64,000 nucleotides of DNA from JADHLJ01 sp038116915. Its GTDB lineage: Bacteria; Pseudomonadota; Alphaproteobacteria; Thalassobaculales; Thalassobaculaceae. Shown here one piece after another: positions 1 to 8,415 of the stretch. The stretch's first letter is position 1; the number at the start of each line of letters is the position of its first letter. The notes under the pieces are model-generated. The model was given only the letters and a program-made list of their open reading frames with translations. It ran no database searches and was not told the DNA's origin. The DNA lies in contig JAYOEU010000002.1 of NCBI GenBank assembly GCA_038116915.1, positions 1 to 64,000 on the forward strand, read 5' to 3'. A program made the position numbers and the translations under genes.

Positions 1-86
1 CCGACATCATGCAGTCCGGCATGACCGCGGTCTCCACCGACGCCATGATGGACGCAATCCTGGGCGAACTCGACAAGGCGGCTTGA
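1..86 (+). CDS. C-terminal end of an unidentified protein (cut by window edge)
   Basis: An open frame enters from the left edge and stops at TGA 84-86; the visible tail reads DIMQSGMTAVSTDAMMDAIL and ends GELDKAA. About 27 residues are not enough to name a family. The amphipathic, Met/Ala-rich helix would fit the last helix of a soluble enzyme. It is followed by non-coding repeats, so it is the last gene of its transcription unit. That it is coding is an inference from frame openness and composition. Confidence 0.45.
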   Translation, partial: DIMQSGMTAVSTDAMMDAILGELDKAA

Positions 87-118
87 TCGGGGGGAGGTAC
101 TGACCCTCCACATCCGTC

Positions 119-245
119 GTCCCGCTACAAAGCGGGACCCATTCCTCGGTCGTCGGCGCGTGGATTGATGGCGGCCGGTTCCGACCCACCGAGGCCCATT
201 ACCCGCCGGAGGAATGGCCCCCGTCCTTCGGCGGGGTGACGAAGG
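119..245. repeat. REP-like palindromic doublet
   Basis: Three nested hairpins lie just after the partial gene. GTCCCGCT (119-126) and AGCGGGAC (131-138) form a perfect stem with an ACAA loop. CCATTCCTC (139-147) pairs with GAGGAATGG (209-217). CCTTCG (225-230) pairs with CGAAGG (240-245). The layout resembles the extragenic palindromes (sequence core near CCCGC-AAAG-CGGG) common between alphaproteobacterial genes. It could also act as a transcript end for the upstream gene. No coding potential is seen. Confidence 0.6.
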
Positions 246-450
246 TTGGGTGGTCCTGGTTTCGTGAGGGCACCGAAAACCGGCCTCGGCGACGTCGTAC
301 CACATCTCAAAACCAAATCCCTGGCGCAGGCCGGGGTCCACGCCTGTGGCGGCGGCTACCGAGCGATGGAGAATCACTTTCGACGTCGCGGGCCGGATGA
401 TTCAAAACCCGTCACGCGGAACGGCCTCAGGCGTCGGCCCCAGCCTGCGC

Positions 451-721
451 CGGGGATACGGATTGAAGAAATTGGCGGCGCATCCTTATCCGCTCGCTCC
501 GCTGTATGCCGTCGCCCTGGCGAAAGGCAGGGCCGAGCCTCAATGGAGCCGCGTGACGGGATATGAGTGCCCGGAAGTCGAACAGCTAAGATCCAAAGAG
601 GCAGGTGGACGGTGCCGGTGCTGGGCCCTGCCTTTCGCCAGGGCGACGGATACTATTGTGTTCACGGTTTCGTGAAGCAAAATTGAAAAGTCGGCCAAGC
701 TCCGCGGATGTCACTGGCCTT
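451..721. repeat. Intergenic repeat unit A (with internal inverted arms)
   Basis: This unit starts CGGGGATACGGATTGAAGAA and ends near GCGGATGTCACTGGCCTT. It carries an inverted pair: GCCCTGGCGAAAGGCAGGGC near 514-533 and its reverse complement near 625-644, followed by TTCACGGTTTCGTGAAGCAA at 661-680. Unit B at 970-1207 repeats the same order of blocks with point differences and a shorter spacer, so the two are diverged copies of one element. I see no convincing gene between 87 and 1267; the short open frames there overlap the palindromes and lack family similarity. Confidence 0.7.
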
Positions 722-969
722 CAGCGCGCTGGTCTAGAAAATGTATTTGCCCCCCAAACCCCAATGGGCGCCTAACTCTTACCATTCCTCTCGACGACAA
801 TTGCCGCCGATTGAGGATGATGGAGCCTCCCCGCACCCCATTGCCGAACTGGGCGCGAATCGTGATCGCCTTGTCGCGGGAAGCGCGTGCCTGGGCAATT
901 TTCGCGGCGGGATTTTTCCGCGCTCGCGATCATGGCGCCTCCGCCGTGAAGATACTGATCGGCCTGCTC

Positions 970-1207
970 CGGGGATAGGGATTGAAGAATTTGGCGGCGC
1001 ATCCTTATTCACCGCTCCACTGCATACCGTCGCCCTGGCGAAAGGCAGGGCCTGGTAGCGGAGCCTGCCGCCTGCCCTTTCTTGCGTTGCGGACCCGTCG
1101 GGGCTGGGCCCTGCGTAGCGCCAGGGCGACGGAAATTTTCGTGTTCACGGTTTCGTGAAGCAAAGTTGAAAATTTGGCTCAGCGCTGCGGATGTTACTGA
1201 CCTTCGT
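970..1207. repeat. Intergenic repeat unit B, followed by a truncated third copy
   Basis: This is the second copy of the element at 451-721. It has the same opening block (CGGGGATAGGGATTGAAGAA), arms at 1029-1052 and 1107-1130, and the TTCACGGTTTCGTGAAGCAA block. The right arm has diverged (CTGCGTAGCGCCAGGGC in place of CTGCCTTTCGCCAGGGC). Directly after it, 1208-1241 begins again with CGGGGATACCGGTTGAGGAG, which looks like the head of a third unit that ends against the 3' end of ubiB. Confidence 0.7.
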
Positions 1208-1267
1208 CGGGGATACCGGTTGAGGAGGTTGGCGACGGTAACGATTGAAGCAGGTAGAAAGCCGCGT

Positions 1268-2821
1268 TCAATCCAGCGCGACCACCAAAACCAATGCAAC
1301 CGCCAGCAAAGCCGCCAGCAGGGGCCACGCGACGGGCCGCCGGGTTCCGCGGGCCTCGGCGAAGCGGCGGACCGTGTCGGGATGCAGGCGCAGGCCTCCG
1401 TCGGCGAAATCACCGATCGCGCGCTCGACCCGCTCGGTCAGCGCCGGCAGACGCTCGGCGAAGGCGAGGGCATCCGCCGCCGCCTGCCTCGCCCGGGCTT
1501 GGGGCGAGCGGTTCTCCCGCATCCATTGCTCGATCAGCGGGCGCGCCAGCTCCCAGATATTCACCTCGTCATTCACCCGGCGGCCGACGCCCTCGGCCAC
1601 CAGCATCGTCTTCTGCAAAAGAAGCAACTGCGGCTGGGTCTGCATGTCGAACTGCTCGGTGATCCGGAAAAGCTGTGCCAGCAGGTGCGCGAGAGAGATT
1701 TCCGACAGGGGCCGCCCCAGGATCGGCTCACCGATCGATCTGCAGGCCTGGGCGAAGGCGTCCACGGACTTGTGCGCTGGCACGTAACCAGCCCGGAAAT
1801 GAACCTCCGAAACCCGGCGGTAGTCGCCGGTCAGGAACCCGATCAGCATGTCGGCCAGGAAATGCCGGGTCTTCCTGTCCAGCCTCCCCATGATGCCGAA
1901 ATCGACCGGCGCCACACGTCCGTCCTCAAGGATGAAGACATTTCCGGGATGCATATCCGCATGGAAAAAGCCGTCGCGGAAAACCTGATTGAAAAAGATG
2001 CAGGCGGATTTGCGCAGGATTTCCGTCGGGTCGTGACCGGCCTCCCGCAGGGCTTCGACATCGTCGGGACGATGGCCGCGCAGCCGCTCCAGGGTCAGGA
2101 CTCGCCGTGTCGTGCGCTGCCAGTCGACAGCCGGCACCTTGAAGTCCGGATCGTCGGTAAAGTTCTCGGCCAGTTCGGCGGCGGCGGCGGCTTCGAGCCG
2201 CATGTCCATCTCTACCTCGACGGTATCGGCGAAAAGCTGGACGACCTCGACCGGGCGCAGGCGGCGGATCCACGGCAGATGCTCCTCCAGCATCGCGGCG
2301 ATCCATCTGAACAGATCAATGTCTCGCCCGAAGGACGCCTCGATCCCCGGGCGCAGCACCTTGACCGCCACCTCGGCCCCCTCGGGGGTAACAGCGTAAT
2401 GAACCTGGGCGATCGACGCCGCCGCGACCGGCCGCTCATCGAAGCTGGTGAAGATTTCGGCGAGCGGCGCGCCCAATTCATCCTCGATCGTCGCCTTGGC
2501 GCGCGCGAAATCGAACGGCGGCAGCTTGTCCTGCAGGCGCGAAAGATCGCGGGAGATCTCATCACCGATCAGGTCGGACCGGGTGGCCAGCGACTGGCCG
2601 AACTTGATGAAGCTCGGACCCAGCGCCGCCAACGCCGCCGCCAGCCGTTCGCCTGGACGGCGCTGGGCATGGGCGCGTGCGCGCACCACACGGGAAAGCC
2701 GGGCCAGAAACACCAGTGCCGGGGCGTTGTGAAGCTGCTCCAGCGGAAACAGGGCACCGTGGCGGGCCAGGGTCCAGCCGAGCCCGACAAGCCGCAGCAG
2801 ATTTCGGAGCGAGCGCCACAT
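1268..2821 (-). CDS. ubiB: UbiB, atypical kinase-like ubiquinone biosynthesis protein
   Basis: 517 aa, normal for UbiB/COQ8. The KxGQ motif reads FIKFGQSLATRS at about 71-82 and the alanine-rich loop AAASIAQVH at 133-141. The invariant lysine is in VAVKVL (about 154), HADMHPGN is at 287-294 and the metal-binding DFG at about 307. A hydrophobic C-terminal segment (about 496-515) would anchor it in the inner membrane. Family knowledge: UbiB/COQ8 proteins are ATPases that support the lipid-linked steps of ubiquinone synthesis. It lies 9 bases after ubiE on the same strand, so the two form an operon. Confidence 0.95.
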   Translation of the reverse strand: MWRSLRNLLRLVGLGWTLARHGALFPLEQLHNAPALVFLARLSRVVRARAHAQRRPGERLAAALAALGPSFIKFGQSLATRSDLIGDEISRDLSRLQDKLPPFDFARAKATIEDELGAPLAEIFTSFDERPVAAASIAQVHYAVTPEGAEVAVKVLRPGIEASFGRDIDLFRWIAAMLEEHLPWIRRLRPVEVVQLFADTVEVEMDMRLEAAAAAELAENFTDDPDFKVPAVDWQRTTRRVLTLERLRGHRPDDVEALREAGHDPTEILRKSACIFFNQVFRDGFFHADMHPGNVFILEDGRVAPVDFGIMGRLDRKTRHFLADMLIGFLTGDYRRVSEVHFRAGYVPAHKSVDAFAQACRSIGEPILGRPLSEISLAHLLAQLFRITEQFDMQTQPQLLLLQKTMLVAEGVGRRVNDEVNIWELARPLIEQWMRENRSPQARARQAAADALAFAERLPALTERVERAIGDFADGGLRLHPDTVRRFAEARGTRRPVAWPLLAALLAVALVLVVALD

Positions 2822-2830
2822 CGCTCGGGC

Positions 2831-3586
2831 CTAAAGCCGCCAGGCGGAATGGATCGCGGCGATGCCTCCGGAAAGGTCGCGATGCGAGATCCGGTCGAAT
2901 CCGACGCCGGCCAAGCGCGCCTTCAGGCTCTCCTGATCCGGAAATTTTCGGATGCTCTCGACCAGGTACACATAGGCATCCCGGTCGCCGGCCACCCAGT
3001 GGCCGATCTCGGGCAGCAGTTTGAAGGAATAGAAATCATAGGCCGGGTCCAGGGCCGCCAGGGCCGGGCGACTGAACTCCAGGCACATGAAGCGGCCGCC
3101 GGGACGCAGCACTCGGCGAGCCTCGGCCAGCGCCTGGTCGATCCGGGTGACGTTTCGAAGACCGAAGGCGATGGTATAGGCGTCAACCGAGCGGTCAGGC
3201 AGCGGAAGCGCCTCGGCATCGCCGCACACCCAGCTGATGCCGTCCGCTTCACCCCGTTGATCGGCCCGCGCGAGCCCGGTCTCGATCATGGCCTGGTTGA
3301 TGTCGCACACCACCACCGGACCGCCGCCGCGCGCCCGGTAGCGGACCGCGATATCGCCGGTCCCGCCGGCGACATCCAGCAGCAGCGCCTCGGGGCGCGG
3401 CGCCAGCCAGTCCATCAGCGCCGCTTTCCACAGCCGGTGGATGCCGAGGCTCATCAGGTCGTTCATCAGGTCGTAGCGGCCGGCGACGGAATCGAACACA
3501 CCGCGGACCAGGCTTGCCTTTTCGCGCGCCGGCACTTCGCGGAATCCGAAATCCGCGGTTGCGGCGTCTTTTTGCGACACGACCAT
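2831..3586 (-). CDS. ubiE: UbiE, demethylmenaquinone/demethoxyubiquinol C-methyltransferase
   Basis: 251 aa with the ATG at 3586 chosen because GGAGG precedes it and the product starts MVVSQKDAATADFGFREV as in the family; an in-frame ATG 23 codons upstream lacks support. Class I SAM-dependent methyltransferase: motif I LLLDVAGGTGDIA, the UbiE signatures YDLMNDLMSLGIHRLWK near residue 40 and AFGLRNVTR. It C-methylates the ring in ubiquinone synthesis. It is first in a two-gene operon with ubiB and is divergent from mutM, so the 175-base gap holds both promoters. Confidence 0.96.
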   Translation of the reverse strand: MVVSQKDAATADFGFREVPAREKASLVRGVFDSVAGRYDLMNDLMSLGIHRLWKAALMDWLAPRPEALLLDVAGGTGDIAVRYRARGGGPVVVCDINQAMIETGLARADQRGEADGISWVCGDAEALPLPDRSVDAYTIAFGLRNVTRIDQALAEARRVLRPGGRFMCLEFSRPALAALDPAYDFYSFKLLPEIGHWVAGDRDAYVYLVESIRKFPDQESLKARLAGVGFDRISHRDLSGGIAAIHSAWRL

Positions 3587-3761
3587 CGCCTTGCCTCCGG
3601 AATCAGACCGCGCGACGGATGCCGTCCGGTCTCCAAGCCGCACTTGGTAGCGCAAACCAGTTGATATTCCAAGGCAAGCCGCAGGGCATCGCCACGCGAT
3701 TGCGCTTGTGCCGGGCGGGCGCCATCATGCTTGTCCAACAGATGGATCGAAAGTCGAGGTC

Positions 3762-4592
3762 ATGCCCGAGCTGCCGGAGGTCGAAACCGTTCGCCGTGGT
3801 TTGATCCCGGTGCTGGAAGGCCGGGTTCTCGAGAAGGTCGAACAGCGCCGCCCGGATCTGCGTTGGCCAATCCCACGCGGCTTCGTAAAGCGGTTGACCG
3901 GCCGCCGGGTGGAGCGCCTGGAACGGCGGGCGAAATACCTGCTTTGGCATCTGGACGACGGCACTGTGATGCTGTTGCATCTCGGCATGTCCGGCCGGGT
4001 GCAGATCAGCGAGAGCCGCCCCGATAGCTTGGACAAGCATGACCATCTGGTGTTCACCACCGATGCCGGGACCGTGATCCGGTTCAACGACGCGCGCCGT
4101 TTCGGGATGGTTGACCTTGCGGCCGCGGCGGGACTGGATGGGCATAAACTGCTCGCCGGGCTCGGACCCGAACCCTTGGGCAATGCGTTCAACGGCCCGA
4201 TGCTGGCTTCGGCCTTCGAGGGCCGGCGGTCGCCGGTCAAGGCGGCGCTGCTGGACCAACGCGTGGTCTGCGGGCTCGGCAATATCTATGTCTGCGAGGC
4301 GCTGCACATGTCGGGCATCTCGCCGCTGCGGCTTGCCGCGAACGTCAAGGGGCGGCGCACGGAACGGCTGGCGGCGGCGATCCGGGAAGTGCTGGGCGAG
4401 GCAATCGCGGCTGGCGGGTCCAGTCTGCGCGACCATCAGCAGGTCACCGGCGAGTTGGGGTATTTTCAGCACCGTTTCAAGGTCTATGACCGCGAGGACG
4501 CCCCTTGTCCGAGGGACGGATGCGTGGGGACCGTGCGGCGGATCGTGCAGTCCGGGCGCTCGACTTTCTATTGTGCGAGTTGCCAGCGCTGA
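3762..4592 (+). CDS. mutM: Formamidopyrimidine-DNA glycosylase (Fpg/MutM)
   Basis: 276 aa. The start is fixed by the mature N-terminus PELPEVETVRRGL: Pro2 is the catalytic Schiff-base nucleophile and Glu3 is also catalytic. The conserved lysine of the substrate loop is in LLHLGMSGR context (about 57-75), the helix-two-turn-helix region includes LLDQRVVCGLGNIYVCEAL, and a C-terminal zinc finger has Cys pairs in CPRDGC and CASC. It removes oxidised purines such as 8-oxoguanine and nicks the AP site. Divergent from ubiE; the small exported protein follows 16 bases later. Confidence 0.97.
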   Translation: MPELPEVETVRRGLIPVLEGRVLEKVEQRRPDLRWPIPRGFVKRLTGRRVERLERRAKYLLWHLDDGTVMLLHLGMSGRVQISESRPDSLDKHDHLVFTTDAGTVIRFNDARRFGMVDLAAAAGLDGHKLLAGLGPEPLGNAFNGPMLASAFEGRRSPVKAALLDQRVVCGLGNIYVCEALHMSGISPLRLAANVKGRRTERLAAAIREVLGEAIAAGGSSLRDHQQVTGELGYFQHRFKVYDREDAPCPRDGCVGTVRRIVQSGRSTFYCASCQR

Positions 4593-4608
4593 TGTAGAAG
4601 CGCGTCCC

Positions 4609-4986
4609 ATGACGATGACGTTCAAAAGCCGCTGGTACATCGCCCTGACGATTGCCGTCCTCGTTCTCGCGGGCGCGGGCCGACCGGCGATGCCGGCCGA
4701 AAAATTCGTTACCGGGTTTTATGACCTGCCGCTGATGGCGGGAATGACGGAAATCCCGGATACCGATGTCGCTTTCGATACAACGGCGGGGCGTATCGTC
4801 ATCGCCTTTGCCCGGACGGCGGCGGCGCCGGACCGGATCAAGGAGTTTTACGGAACCGCGCTCTCGCAGCTCGGCTGGAAGGAAAGGTCATCCGGAGTCT
4901 TCGGCCGTGAGGGCGAGGTTCTGAGCTTCGACTACCTCGCCGACGGGCCCGATACGATCGTCCGGTTCTCCCTGCTTCCCGAATAG
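4609..4986 (+). CDS. Small exported protein of unknown function
   Basis: 125 aa. A signal peptide is clear: MTMTFKSRWYIALTIAVLVLAG core and a likely cleavage after PAMPA near residue 27. The mature part (about 98 aa) has no cysteine pair or metal motif and looks like a small alpha/beta domain with the segment DRIKEFYGTALSQLGWK. It lies between mutM and the enoyl-CoA hydratase gene, 16 bases after mutM, so it is probably co-transcribed with mutM. I do not recognise a named family; envelope location is an inference from the signal peptide. Confidence 0.75.
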   Translation: MTMTFKSRWYIALTIAVLVLAGAGRPAMPAEKFVTGFYDLPLMAGMTEIPDTDVAFDTTAGRIVIAFARTAAAPDRIKEFYGTALSQLGWKERSSGVFGREGEVLSFDYLADGPDTIVRFSLLPE

Positions 4987-5050
4987 CCCACCCACATTCG
5001 CGTGACCGCGACCGGATCGCGGCGGCGCCCCCCCGAACTGGAGACTTTCA

Positions 5051-5827
5051 ATGGGTTTTGAAAACATCATTGTCGAGCGCAAGGACGCCGTCGCCATCAT
5101 CACGCTCAACCGTCCCAAGGCGATGAACGCTCTCTCGGCGGATCTGGTGCGCGAGTTGCAAACCGCGCTCATTGATCTGGACGGCGACGACGAGATCGGC
5201 TGCCTGATCCTTACAGGCAACGAAAAGGCCTTCGCCGCCGGGGCGGACATCAAGGAAATGCAGTCCAAGACCTATATGGACGCCTATATGGAGGACTTCA
5301 TTACCGCGACATGGGAGCAGATCGCCAAGCTCCGCAAGCCGATCATTGCCGCGGTGTCCGGATATGCGCTCGGAGGCGGCTGCGAGTTCGCGATGATGTG
5401 CGATTTCATCATCGCCGCCGACAACGCGAAATTCGGGCAGCCGGAAATCACCATTGCCACTATTCCGGGCGCCGGGGGAACCCAGCGCCTGCCGCGGTTT
5501 GTCGGCAAGGCCAAGGCGATGGACATGTGCCTGACCGGCCGGATGATGGATGCCGAGGAGGCCGAGCGCGCCGGACTGGTCAGCCGGATCGTGCCGGCGG
5601 CCGAGCTCAAGGATGAGGCCATGAAGGCGGCGCAGCGGATTGCCAGCCTGTCCCGGCCCTCGGTGATGATGGCCAAGGAAGCCGTCAACCGCGCCTATGA
5701 AACCGTCCTCGCCGAGGGCATTCGGGTGGAGCGCAGGCTGTTCCATTCCACCTTCGCGACCGAAGATCAGAAGGAGGGCATGGCAGCCTTCGCCGAAAAG
5801 CGTCAGCCTCGGTTTAAAAATCGTTGA
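5051..5827 (+). CDS. Enoyl-CoA hydratase (crotonase family)
   Basis: 258 aa, standard crotonase length. Oxyanion-hole segments AAGADIKEM (about 62-70) and GYALGGGCEFAMMCD (about 100-114) are present, and both catalytic glutamates of a true hydratase are retained: the Glu in GGCEFA and the Glu in GQPEITIATIPGAGGTQRL. This fits syn-hydration of trans-2-enoyl-CoA in beta-oxidation of short-chain acyl-CoAs. The gene sits between mutM and rpsT, a conserved alphaproteobacterial arrangement. Exact acyl-chain preference cannot be read from sequence. Confidence 0.93.
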   Translation: MGFENIIVERKDAVAIITLNRPKAMNALSADLVRELQTALIDLDGDDEIGCLILTGNEKAFAAGADIKEMQSKTYMDAYMEDFITATWEQIAKLRKPIIAAVSGYALGGGCEFAMMCDFIIAADNAKFGQPEITIATIPGAGGTQRLPRFVGKAKAMDMCLTGRMMDAEEAERAGLVSRIVPAAELKDEAMKAAQRIASLSRPSVMMAKEAVNRAYETVLAEGIRVERRLFHSTFATEDQKEGMAAFAEKRQPRFKNR

Positions 5828-5847
5828 GGCCGGGCGCTGAATCGCCG

Positions 5848-5876
5848 TTGACGCGAGGTCTGGCTCTGTCTATAAA
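5848..5876 (+). promoter_or_regulatory. Sigma-70-type promoter for rpsT
   Basis: TTGACG (5848-5853), 17-base spacer, TATAAA (5871-5876). Transcription would begin about 5883, giving a leader of about 35 bases before the rpsT ATG at 5918. This is among the strongest promoter matches seen in the window, as expected for a ribosomal protein gene. Confidence 0.7.
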
Positions 5877-5917
5877 CCGCGCTCTTGAATGAGGCTCCGG
5901 CAGCCGGGAAAGTTAGC

Positions 5918-6184
5918 ATGGCTCATCACTTGTCCGCCAAAAAGCGGATCCGCCGAAACGAAAAGCGGCGGGTAATCAATCACGCACGGATCGCGCGCGT
6001 CCGTACATTCGTCAAGCGGGTCGAAAGCGCGATCGCATCCGGTGATCGCAATGCGGCAAGCGCCGCCTTCAAGCTTGCGCAACCGGAAATGCACCGTGGT
6101 GTGACCCGGGGTGTTCTGCATAAGAACACGGTCGCGCGGAAGCTCTCCCGGCTTTCAAGGCGGATCAAGGCGATGGCCGCCTGA
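5918..6184 (+). CDS. rpsT: 30S ribosomal protein S20
   Basis: 88 aa, very basic. Start ATG at 5918 gives MAHHLSAKKRIRRNEKRR, the usual S20 N-terminus; an earlier in-frame ATG at 5885 would lie only a few bases after the likely transcription start. S20 binds 16S rRNA helices early in 30S assembly. The ending LSRRIKAMAA and the VLHKNTVARKLSRL block are typical. It has its own promoter and a strong intrinsic terminator, so it is monocistronic, and precedes dnaA as in many Alphaproteobacteria. Confidence 0.97.
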   Translation: MAHHLSAKKRIRRNEKRRVINHARIARVRTFVKRVESAIASGDRNAASAAFKLAQPEMHRGVTRGVLHKNTVARKLSRLSRRIKAMAA

Positions 6185-6209
6185 TCGAAACCCACCTGTA
6201 GAAATTTTG

Positions 6210-6240
6210 AACGGCCGCGAGCAATCTCGCGGCCGTTTGG
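6210..6240 (+). terminator. Intrinsic terminator of rpsT
   Basis: A perfect 12-bp stem AACGGCCGCGAG (6210-6221) / CTCGCGGCCGTT (6226-6237) with a CAAT loop, 25 bases after the rpsT stop. The T-tract is short and interrupted (TTTGGCGTTT). Confidence 0.85.
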
Positions 6241-6881
6241 CGTTTGCGGTTCCTGTCGACTGGTTGCGTGTCCGGTGCCGAATGACCGTTCTCCAAAGGC
6301 AATCTAGAGATGGTTCTTGGCGTTTCGGATCGTCTGAAACCGGCAACGTATTGATTCCAGACAAGATCCTTTCGGACGACCTGGAAACTTGATTCTCGAA
6401 GTCGATTTTCTTTAATTTTTTGTGTCTGTGAGGTTGCAAGCGGGCCTCCTCATAGGTACCTTGTCCCGTCCCTGTTGGCGGCTGGGGTGTCAGAAAAGAT
6501 GAAGAAATGTTGTGGTTCAATTGATGCCAACGTTTGGGAAATCAAATAATCTTTCTGATCGTGTTAATTTAATAGGAAATTAACAAGATCTCAGAGAGGT
6601 CACCGTAAAAACCCATGTCGGGTATTATTAGGTGAAAAATAAGAACCGCATCGGAAATGTTTTTCCGTGTGGGGAGCGGGCGATCGAAAACTTGGCGGAG
6701 ACCAGGGAATTCAATCGTCTAGCGGGGTGGTTTTTAAGGTCTTGCCCGGGAATGTTTGTGGCATATCGCCTGGACCGGGCACCTAAGAATTGGGGGCGCG
6801 TTATCATGCCGGTTGCCAACAGGTTTCGTCGTATCCCAAGGGTCGGTCTCGTCTGTTCGACCGCCTTCAAGGGGAACGTCG
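6241..6881. other. Gene-free region upstream of dnaA
   Basis: About 640 bases with no convincing gene. The stretch 6400-6640 is clearly AT-richer than the surroundings and contains TTTCTTTAATTTTTTG and a perfect inverted repeat GTTAATTT (6563-6570) / AAATTAAC (6577-6584). Two GATTC sequences (GANTC, the CcrM target) occur in 6350-6395. I found no good match to the DnaA box TTATCCACA. It must hold the dnaA promoter; whether it also holds part of the origin is open. A frame at 6632-6889 has no family features and would overlap the dnaA start. Confidence 0.5.
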
Positions 6882-8309
6882 ATGGTTGAGGAGCGTCCGG
6901 TATCCGCAGATAAGCAATGGGCTCGGGTGCGCGCGCGTCTGCGTCAGGAATTCGGGGAATCCGTTTATCGTAACTGGCTTCGCTCCCTGACCATGGAGCG
7001 GGTGGACGGCGCGACGGCGATCCTCACCGCGCCCACGCCGTTCATCCGGGACCGGATCGCGACGCAATTTTCAGAGCGCCTTGCGGCGGCCTGGATCATC
7101 GAAAGCGGTGGCGAGGTCGACGGGGTCGAAGTGAATGCCGCCGGCAGGACCGTGAGGCAGGAAGACGTTTCGGATCAGGAAGAACCCGCGTCGGAGGCCG
7201 GCGGCGATTTCGATTCCGCTGCCGGTCTTGAAGGATTGAGGCAATCCACAAAGGCGGCAACAGCCAACAGTCGCGACGGCGACCCTTTGAGCGGTCATCT
7301 CGATCAAAGGTTCACCTTTGAGAATTTCGTGGTGGGCAAGCCGAACGAGCTTGCCTATGCGGCCGCGCGGCGCGTGGCCGGAAGCGATGCAGTACCCTTC
7401 AACCCGCTGTTCCTCTACGGCGGCGTCGGTCTCGGCAAGACGCATTTGATGCACGCGATCGCGTGGGAGATTAGGCGACGCGATCCGTCGCGGCGGGTGA
7501 TCTATCTGTCCGCCGAGAAGTTCATGTATCAGTTCATTCGAGCGTTGCGCTTCAAGGACACTGTCGAATTCAAGGATCAGTTCCGTTCGGTCGACGTTCT
7601 GATGATCGACGATGTGCAATTCATCGGCGGCAAGGACTCGACCCAGGAGGAGTTTTTCCACACCTTCAACGCACTGGTAGATCAGAATCGTCAGGTGGTG
7701 ATTTCCGCCGACAAGTCGCCAACTGATCTGGAAGGCCTGCAGGAGCGTTTACGTTCCCGGCTTGGATGGGGCTTGGTTGCCGATATCCACCCCACCACCT
7801 ATGAACTGCGGCTCGGGATCCTGCAATCGAAAGCCGAAAGGCTGGATGTCGAGGTCCCGAGCCGGGTTTTGGAGTTTCTCGCCCACAAGATCACGTCGAA
7901 CGTGCGCGAAATGGAGGGTGCGATGAACCGCATCGTCGCGCACGCGACCTTAGTCGGCCGCGACATCACGCTGGAATCAACCCAGGAGGTTCTGCACGAT
8001 CTGTTGCGTGCCTATGATCGCAGGGTCACGGTCGAGGATATCCAGCGCCAGGTCGCGACGCATTTCGAGATCCGCTTGTCCGACATGCACTCGGCGCGCC
8101 GGTCCAGGTCCGTCGCGCGCCCCCGCCAGGTCGCCATGTATCTCTCCAAGCATCTGACCCAGCAGTCATTGCCGGACATCGGACGCCGGTTCGGCGGCAG
8201 GGATCACACGACGGTTCTGCATGCGGTAAAGCGGGTCGACGAGTTGCGTTCCATCGACAAGCAGTTCAACGACGAGGTCGATCTATTGAGGCGCATGCTT
8301 GAGAGCTGA
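6882..8309 (+). CDS. dnaA: Chromosomal replication initiator DnaA
   Basis: 475 aa with ATG 6882 preceded by AAGGGG; the frame extends upstream but MVEERPVSADKQWARV matches the start of domain I. Domain I is about 1-90, a variable linker about 90-135, then the AAA+ domain with Walker A GGVGLGKTHL near 180 and Walker B VLMIDDVQFI near 240. C-terminal domain IV ends with the DnaA-box helix including FGGRDHTTVLHAVKRV. DnaA-ATP opens the origin and loads DnaB. Followed by dnaN, recF and gyrB on the same strand. Confidence 0.98.
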   Translation: MVEERPVSADKQWARVRARLRQEFGESVYRNWLRSLTMERVDGATAILTAPTPFIRDRIATQFSERLAAAWIIESGGEVDGVEVNAAGRTVRQEDVSDQEEPASEAGGDFDSAAGLEGLRQSTKAATANSRDGDPLSGHLDQRFTFENFVVGKPNELAYAAARRVAGSDAVPFNPLFLYGGVGLGKTHLMHAIAWEIRRRDPSRRVIYLSAEKFMYQFIRALRFKDTVEFKDQFRSVDVLMIDDVQFIGGKDSTQEEFFHTFNALVDQNRQVVISADKSPTDLEGLQERLRSRLGWGLVADIHPTTYELRLGILQSKAERLDVEVPSRVLEFLAHKITSNVREMEGAMNRIVAHATLVGRDITLESTQEVLHDLLRAYDRRVTVEDIQRQVATHFEIRLSDMHSARRSRSVARPRQVAMYLSKHLTQQSLPDIGRRFGGRDHTTVLHAVKRVDELRSIDKQFNDEVDLLRRMLES

Positions 8310-8406
8310 CAACGCAGCCGTGGATTTCGGTCCGGGCGCCGGACCGGCGGCGATATTGACCCGGTTCGGTGATGCGCGGAAATTCCGCCTTTTATCCGGA
8401 TGAACA

Positions 8407-8415
8407 TGCTATACT
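8407..8415 (+). promoter_or_regulatory. Possible extended -10 element before dnaN
   Basis: TG at 8407-8408 followed by C and TATACT (8410-8415) forms an extended -10 in the 204-base dnaA-dnaN gap. No good -35 lies at the right distance. The spacing to the dnaN ATG would give a leader of about 90 bases. Read-through from dnaA is also possible. Confidence 0.35.

Noticed and set aside
741..1058. Possible small gene in the first gap
   Set aside because: It runs through repeat unit B, including a palindrome arm, and has no ribosome site or family similarity.
1082..3664. An 860-codon open frame on the plus strand
   Set aside because: It lies antisense to ubiB and ubiE, which have complete family motifs; the long frame is a by-product of high-GC codon usage.
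3603..4640. A 345-codon frame on the minus strand opposite mutM
   Set aside because: mutM carries all catalytic residues on the other strand; this frame shows no family motif.
6241..6881. Origin of replication (oriC) call
   Set aside because: No DnaA-box match was found by eye and many Alphaproteobacteria have oriC away from dnaA; the AT-rich segment alone is not enough.
6632..6889. 85-codon frame just before dnaA
   Set aside because: Overlaps the dnaA start region, has no recognisable features and lies in the expected promoter region.
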